Virus record (IMG/VR): IMGVR_UViG_3300011116_000209
Coordinates: 1-37,139 of that record
Length of the DNA stretch: 37,139 bases
From: a virus
Direction: 5' to 3' (one strand)
This document shows positions 34,879 to 37,139 of this stretch, piece by piece. Positions within the stretch are counted from its first letter, which is position 1, and each line of letters begins with the position of its first letter. Both the position numbers and the translations under genes were made by a program. Below the pieces are notes generated by a model. That model was not told the DNA's origin and ran no database searches. It saw nothing but the letters and a program-made list of their open reading frames with translations.

Positions 34879-34978
34879 CTTCTTTCCTTTTATTACAGTC
34901 GTATCCAACACGGTTACGACCATCCTTACTTGTGACATAGCCTACGATTCCGAGGGCGAAGGCTGCGTAGAGAACCAA
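34862..34978 (-). CDS. Possible 38-aa membrane protein
   Basis: A TTG-started frame (34976-34978) fills the gap between zinc-ribbon and winged-helix genes: MVLYAAFALGIVGYVTSKDG followed by a basic, hydrophilic tail with one Cys. One short membrane span and a cytoplasmic tail are plausible. It overlaps both neighbours, but its ribosome site is weak. Confidence 0.45.
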   Translation of the reverse strand: MVLYAAFALGIVGYVTSKDGRNRVGYDCNKRKEDEKHN

Positions 34979-35115
34979 CGCTTCTGTTGACAGTCCATGC
35001 ACTTCCATTGCTTGTTCCCCTTCCTGATTATATAACTTCCGTTTTCCTTGTTCCTTTCCCGCTGGCAGGAAAAGCAGAACTTAGTCTTCAAGACCCCGTC
35101 CATCTTTAGGTTCAT
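34942..35115 (-). CDS. Zinc-ribbon protein
   Basis: The product has 'KTKFCFSCQRERNKENGSYI' and 'RKGNKQWKCMDCQQKRWFST': two CxxC pairs 23 residues apart, a zinc ribbon. Frames open to 35163, but ATG 35115 or 35103 avoids an 83-nt overlap and gives the usual short N-terminus. The gene overlaps the winged-helix gene by about 20-35 nt. It may be a small DNA- or RNA-polymerase-binding regulator. Confidence 0.7.
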   Translation of the reverse strand: MNLKMDGVLKTKFCFSCQRERNKENGSYIIRKGNKQWKCMDCQQKRWFSTQPSPSES

Positions 35116-35290
35116 CTCGACGAACCCTATAAAAGGTTCGCGCACCGACTCTGACTTCTTCAACTTTGCCCTCCAGTAGCAACGAGACGCAGACGTTGTA
35201 CGCCTTGCTCTTGCTGACCGAGAACCTCTCTGCCAGGTGGGTTGGGTGAACTGGCTTCTTGCTTGCCAGAATGTAATCTTCGATTTTCAT
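35081..35290 (-). CDS. Winged-helix DNA-binding protein
   Basis: This 69-aa protein begins MKIEDYILASKKPVHPTHLA, with 'ERFSVSKSKAYNVCVSLLLE' as the helix-turn-helix and 'GKVEEVRVGARTFYRV' as the wing. This is a compact winged helix similar in scale to the one at 34648-34878. It starts 131 nt inside the end of an upstream frame (35160-35369). The ATG follows AGAAGATG-type spacing rather than a strong Shine-Dalgarno sequence. Confidence 0.75.
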   Translation of the reverse strand: MKIEDYILASKKPVHPTHLAERFSVSKSKAYNVCVSLLLEGKVEEVRVGARTFYRVRRDEPKDGRGLED

Positions 35291-35369
35291 CTTCTACCAT
35301 CTTTCTATATCTTTTCATGGACTCTCTCAGGTCGGTTCTATCGGCGGGGATATAGGTAAACCTACTCAC
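35160..35369 (-). CDS. Hypothetical protein with long out-of-frame overlap
   Basis: The GTG at 35369 overlaps the stop of the 58-aa gene (GTGAGTAG). The first half, MSRFTYIPADRTDLRESMKR then YRKMVEDENRR, looks like genuine protein. The second half is Gly/Gln-rich and shares its DNA with the winged-helix gene in another frame, so it may be unconstrained. Possibly the true product is short, or the two frames were once joined. Confidence 0.45.
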   Translation of the reverse strand: MSRFTYIPADRTDLRESMKRYRKMVEDENRRLHSGKQEASSPNPPGREVLGQQEQGVQRLRLVATGGQS

Positions 35370-35538
35370 TTTTGCCCTCTATCCCGTTTACCCACTTGTA
35401 GATTTCGTGTGCCGAGTTCTCAATTTCCTGACATAACGCCGCGATGGCGTTTCTGTCGGGAGCATACGTGTTAGCCATCTCATGCTGGAGACGATTGCCA
35501 CAATAAATAATCCGCACCGCGTGTTCACTCTCATACAC
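35362..35538 (-). CDS. 58-aa conserved-type hypothetical protein
   Basis: The GTG at 35536-35538, with AAAGGAG seven bases upstream, gives MYESEHAVRIIYCGNRLQHE, then MANTYAPDRNAIAALCQEIE and NSAHEIYKWVNGIEG. 'ANTYAPDRNAIAxLxxEIE' is reminiscent of small helical phage proteins. It is coupled to the next gene by an 8-nt overlap. Function is unknown. Confidence 0.65.
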   Translation of the reverse strand: MYESEHAVRIIYCGNRLQHEMANTYAPDRNAIAALCQEIENSAHEIYKWVNGIEGKSE

Positions 35539-35559
35539 AGTTATTCTCCTTTAACTTTG

Positions 35560-35886
35560 TTATACACCACTCTTGCTGTTTCTATTAGCGCAAGGCCACG
35601 CTTGTTTTAGTGCTTGGTTTATCAAGGACTCTGCGGTTTTGTGTCTCATAGACGGGTTGTTATCTAAGTAACTCCTGACCATATCTGACACCTGCCCGAC
35701 TGTTACATTGCTTGGCGAACAAAATGTGACGCTAACGTACACGTCAAACACCCCCTGAATAAATCCCAAGGCAAGCATTTTATCGCCAAAGTCGCCGTTC
35801 ATTTTTCCGTGTAGGTTGTTGCCGGTCATAAACTCAGCACTAGCCATGCACGGGACAAACAACAAACTGGCAAGTAGTTTCCTCAT
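35560..35886 (-). CDS. Rap1a/Tai-like immunity-family protein with signal peptide
   Basis: This 108-aa protein begins with a signal peptide (MRKLLASLLFVPCMASA, cleavage before EF). The mature part has 'FMTGNNLHGKMNGDFGDKML', 'GFIQGVFDVYVSVTFCSPSN', 'VTVGQVSDMVRSYLDNNPSM' and 'RHKTAESLINQALKQAWPC'. This matches the Rap1a/Tai family of periplasmic proteins that neutralise type VI secretion amidase effectors, including the two Cys likely forming a disulfide. In a phage it might protect the cell, inhibit lysis enzymes or act in exclusion. Confidence 0.78.
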   Translation of the reverse strand: MRKLLASLLFVPCMASAEFMTGNNLHGKMNGDFGDKMLALGFIQGVFDVYVSVTFCSPSNVTVGQVSDMVRSYLDNNPSMRHKTAESLINQALKQAWPCANRNSKSGV

Positions 35887-36083
35887 GTGTTCTTCCTTTT
35901 CAGTCTTTTGTTAATCTGCGCCGCTAGTTCCTCCACGTCGCTGTAAACATCCGAACCCCAGAGATTACACGACTCTGCAATCGCCTTGAGTTCTAGGATG
36001 TCTATCTCTACCCACGGTCTTGCGGGGGTAAGGTCAACGACACGGCGTTTGTTACATTGGTAGTTCAACTGTTCGCCTGTCAT
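35883..36083 (-). CDS. Hypothetical 66-aa protein with modular C-terminus
   Basis: This 66-aa protein starts MTGEQLNYQCNKRRVVDLTP and continues 'ARPWVEIDILELKAIAESCN' and 'SDVEELAAQINKRLKRKNT'. The C-terminal 'FA/AQINKRLKxKN' helix and the 'W(V/A)xxxxxDI' element resemble those of the two genes upstream. It overlaps both neighbours (ATGA). Function is unknown. Confidence 0.65.
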   Translation of the reverse strand: MTGEQLNYQCNKRRVVDLTPARPWVEIDILELKAIAESCNLWGSDVYSDVEELAAQINKRLKRKNT

Positions 36084-36421
36084 GTGTTCTTCTCCTTTAG
36101 TTTGGCTTCGATGGCTTTGGCAAATTCAAACTCATCTTCAATCCCTATTGATTCGTAAATGTCTGTTTCAGTAAGACCGGCCCATTCTTTTACAGACTCT
36201 GTATAACAAAGACATGATTCAAACTCTGGGCTATCTTCATCTATAACCATATAGTCCCAATCAGGGCAAGAGTGCTTGCGCTTTAACATCGCTGTTTCAC
36301 TCTCCGCCGACCTAGTACATTCTTGGCATAACCGACTAAATTGAATCTCAATTTCTTTTGGTATTCCGTGGTTTTGCAAAGCAATAATTAAATCTACTGC
36401 AGCCTCTCGTAAGAAACTCAT
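36080..36421 (-). CDS. Hypothetical 113-aa protein with WxGLTxxDI module
   Basis: This protein starts MSFLREAAVDLIIALQNHGI, contains six Cys in the middle ('FSRLCQECTRSAESETAMLK', 'SPEFESCLCYTES') and ends 'VKEWAGLTETDIYESIGIED' then 'FEFAKAIEAKLKEKNT'. The WxGLTxxDI...FAxAIEAKLKxKN block is a recurrent C-terminal module in proteobacterial phages and also ends the adjacent 259-aa protein. Function is unknown. Confidence 0.7.
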   Translation of the reverse strand: MSFLREAAVDLIIALQNHGIPKEIEIQFSRLCQECTRSAESETAMLKRKHSCPDWDYMVIDEDSPEFESCLCYTESVKEWAGLTETDIYESIGIEDEFEFAKAIEAKLKEKNT

Positions 36422-37139
36422 TGCTTCTCTCCGTTTCTATGCCTCAATGTTGCCTCGCAAGCCCTAGCAAACGCTTCGCACCACTCTGGCCTATCCCTAT
36501 CAAAATCCAGCAATTTGACCATCTCAACATAGTTAAATGCGTCGTGTATGTCATCATCCGTCAGCCCAACCCATTCACGCTTTGGCCTCGGTGTGTAGAG
36601 CATAGGCGCTGTATATACAGGGATGGCTCCCGCGTCTGTTTCGCTGCAGTGCTCAAACCCACCAAAAGGTTTTTCATTATCTTCACGCACATAAATGAAA
36701 GGCTCCTGTTCACGTGTTGCCGCCTTAAACCCTTCTTCCCACCCTTCGTGATAATCGGATACAGGTGGTGTGTACTTAAAATAAATGGTTCCACCGCAAG
36801 CACATTGCACTGAAGGCCAAGGATTATGTTTACGTTTTTCCGTTTCATCGACACGTTCTTGGCTCATGTTTACGGCATCGACATCGGGGGTAACTTCAGG
36901 GGTGCAGTAGTTAGGTTTACCCCCGCAGTAGGTCTTAACTGGTGGCTTTTCTGACCTTGCTCGTATTCTTCCTGCCGCTTTAATAAACACTAAGCCTTCA
37001 TCACCACGGGCTAGTCCATCGGCTTCAACCAACCTCGCACACGCCTCACGCTCTACTAATACTTCATCTGGCTGCGATAGTGCTTGGCGTAGTTCGTCTA
37101 TAGCATCTTGTGCCAACGGTCTTTCAAAACCTGAAGCAA
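36418..37139 (-). CDS. Modular phage protein spanning the circular joint
   Basis: This is the main part of a 259-aa protein that continues through the joint to ATG 183-185. Segments in order: an N-terminal Ala/Glu helix, 'EVLVEREACARLVEADGLAR', a Cys-containing region ('PSVQCACGGTIYFKYTPP'), 'HEGWEEGFKAATREQEPFI' and C-terminal 'KREWVGLTDDDIHDAFNYVE' with 'EWCEAFARACEATLRHRNGE'. It looks like a mosaic of short modules shared among phages. The final module matches those in the next two genes. No enzymatic motif is seen. Confidence 0.75.
   Translation of the reverse strand, partial: ASGFERPLAQDAIDELRQALSQPDEVLVEREACARLVEADGLARGDEGLVFIKAAGRIRARSEKPPVKTYCGGKPNYCTPEVTPDVDAVNMSQERVDETEKRKHNPWPSVQCACGGTIYFKYTPPVSDYHEGWEEGFKAATREQEPFIYVREDNEKPFGGFEHCSETDAGAIPVYTAPMLYTPRPKREWVGLTDDDIHDAFNYVEMVKLLDFDRDRPEWCEAFARACEATLRHRNGEKQ
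37013..37139. repeat. Right copy of 127-bp terminal repeat
   Basis: Identical to 1-127. Remove one copy to obtain the 37012-bp circular sequence. Confidence 0.95.

Overview
This window is a complete, circularly closed genome of a tailed phage. The last 127 bases (37013-37139) exactly repeat the first 127, and one gene reads through that joint without a break, so the unique length is 37012 bp. The virion genes suggest a short-tailed (podovirus-like) particle: a P22-type portal, an SU10/DUF5309-type HK97-fold capsid protein, a P22 gp10-like tail hub protein, a set of large Ala/Gln/Gly-rich candidate ejection proteins, and no tape measure or sheath gene. A GH24 lysozyme, a 3TM holin and a periplasmic Rap1a/Tai-like protein point to a Gram-negative, probably pseudomonadotal host. 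The exact host cannot be read from the sequence. No integrase, excisionase or CI-like repressor was seen, so a lytic lifestyle is likely.

Layout. Two transcription arms diverge from a 121-bp region (1122-1242) that carries an 8-bp inverted repeat. The rightward arm (1243-7736) holds DNA metabolism genes: two PD-(D/E)XK-like nucleases, a replication-protein C-terminal domain, NinB, a methyltransferase-like protein, a Ref-like HNH nuclease, a glycosyltransferase, a sigma/Q-like HTH protein, a YqaJ exonuclease, a DUF736 protein with an SSB-like tail, and several tiny membrane proteins. Between its first and second genes lies a 363-bp non-coding stretch that can fold into an interlocked (pseudoknot-order) pair of 17-bp helices, the second being an intrinsic terminator.

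The leftward arm starts at 1121 and runs through the joint (1/37012) down to 7693. It begins with small early genes: a 37-aa acidic protein, a DUF1071/Sak3 annealing protein, modular proteins of unknown function, the Rap1a-like protein, a zinc ribbon and winged helices. A strong terminator (34555-34594) follows. After it come small basic proteins, two SAM methyltransferases, TerS, TerL, portal, scaffold, capsid, a second glycosyltransferase, head-tail and tail proteins, a GNAT enzyme inside the ejection-protein block, tail fibres, an HslV-like Ntn hydrolase, a metallophosphoesterase and the lysis genes. The two arms meet tail to tail with a 44-bp coding overlap between 7693 and 7736.

How it works together. 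The phage encodes no recognisable polymerase, primase or helicase, so it probably recruits host replication and adds its own recombination (annealing protein, YqaJ exonuclease, NinB, Ref-like nuclease, SSB-like protein). Genes are packed with ATGA/TAATG overlaps, which implies heavy translational coupling. Five free-standing HNH homing-endonuclease-like genes sit in gene junctions, two of them flanking key points (TerS/TerL and the fibre pair). Terminators placed directly in front of downstream operons suggest control by antitermination or attenuation.
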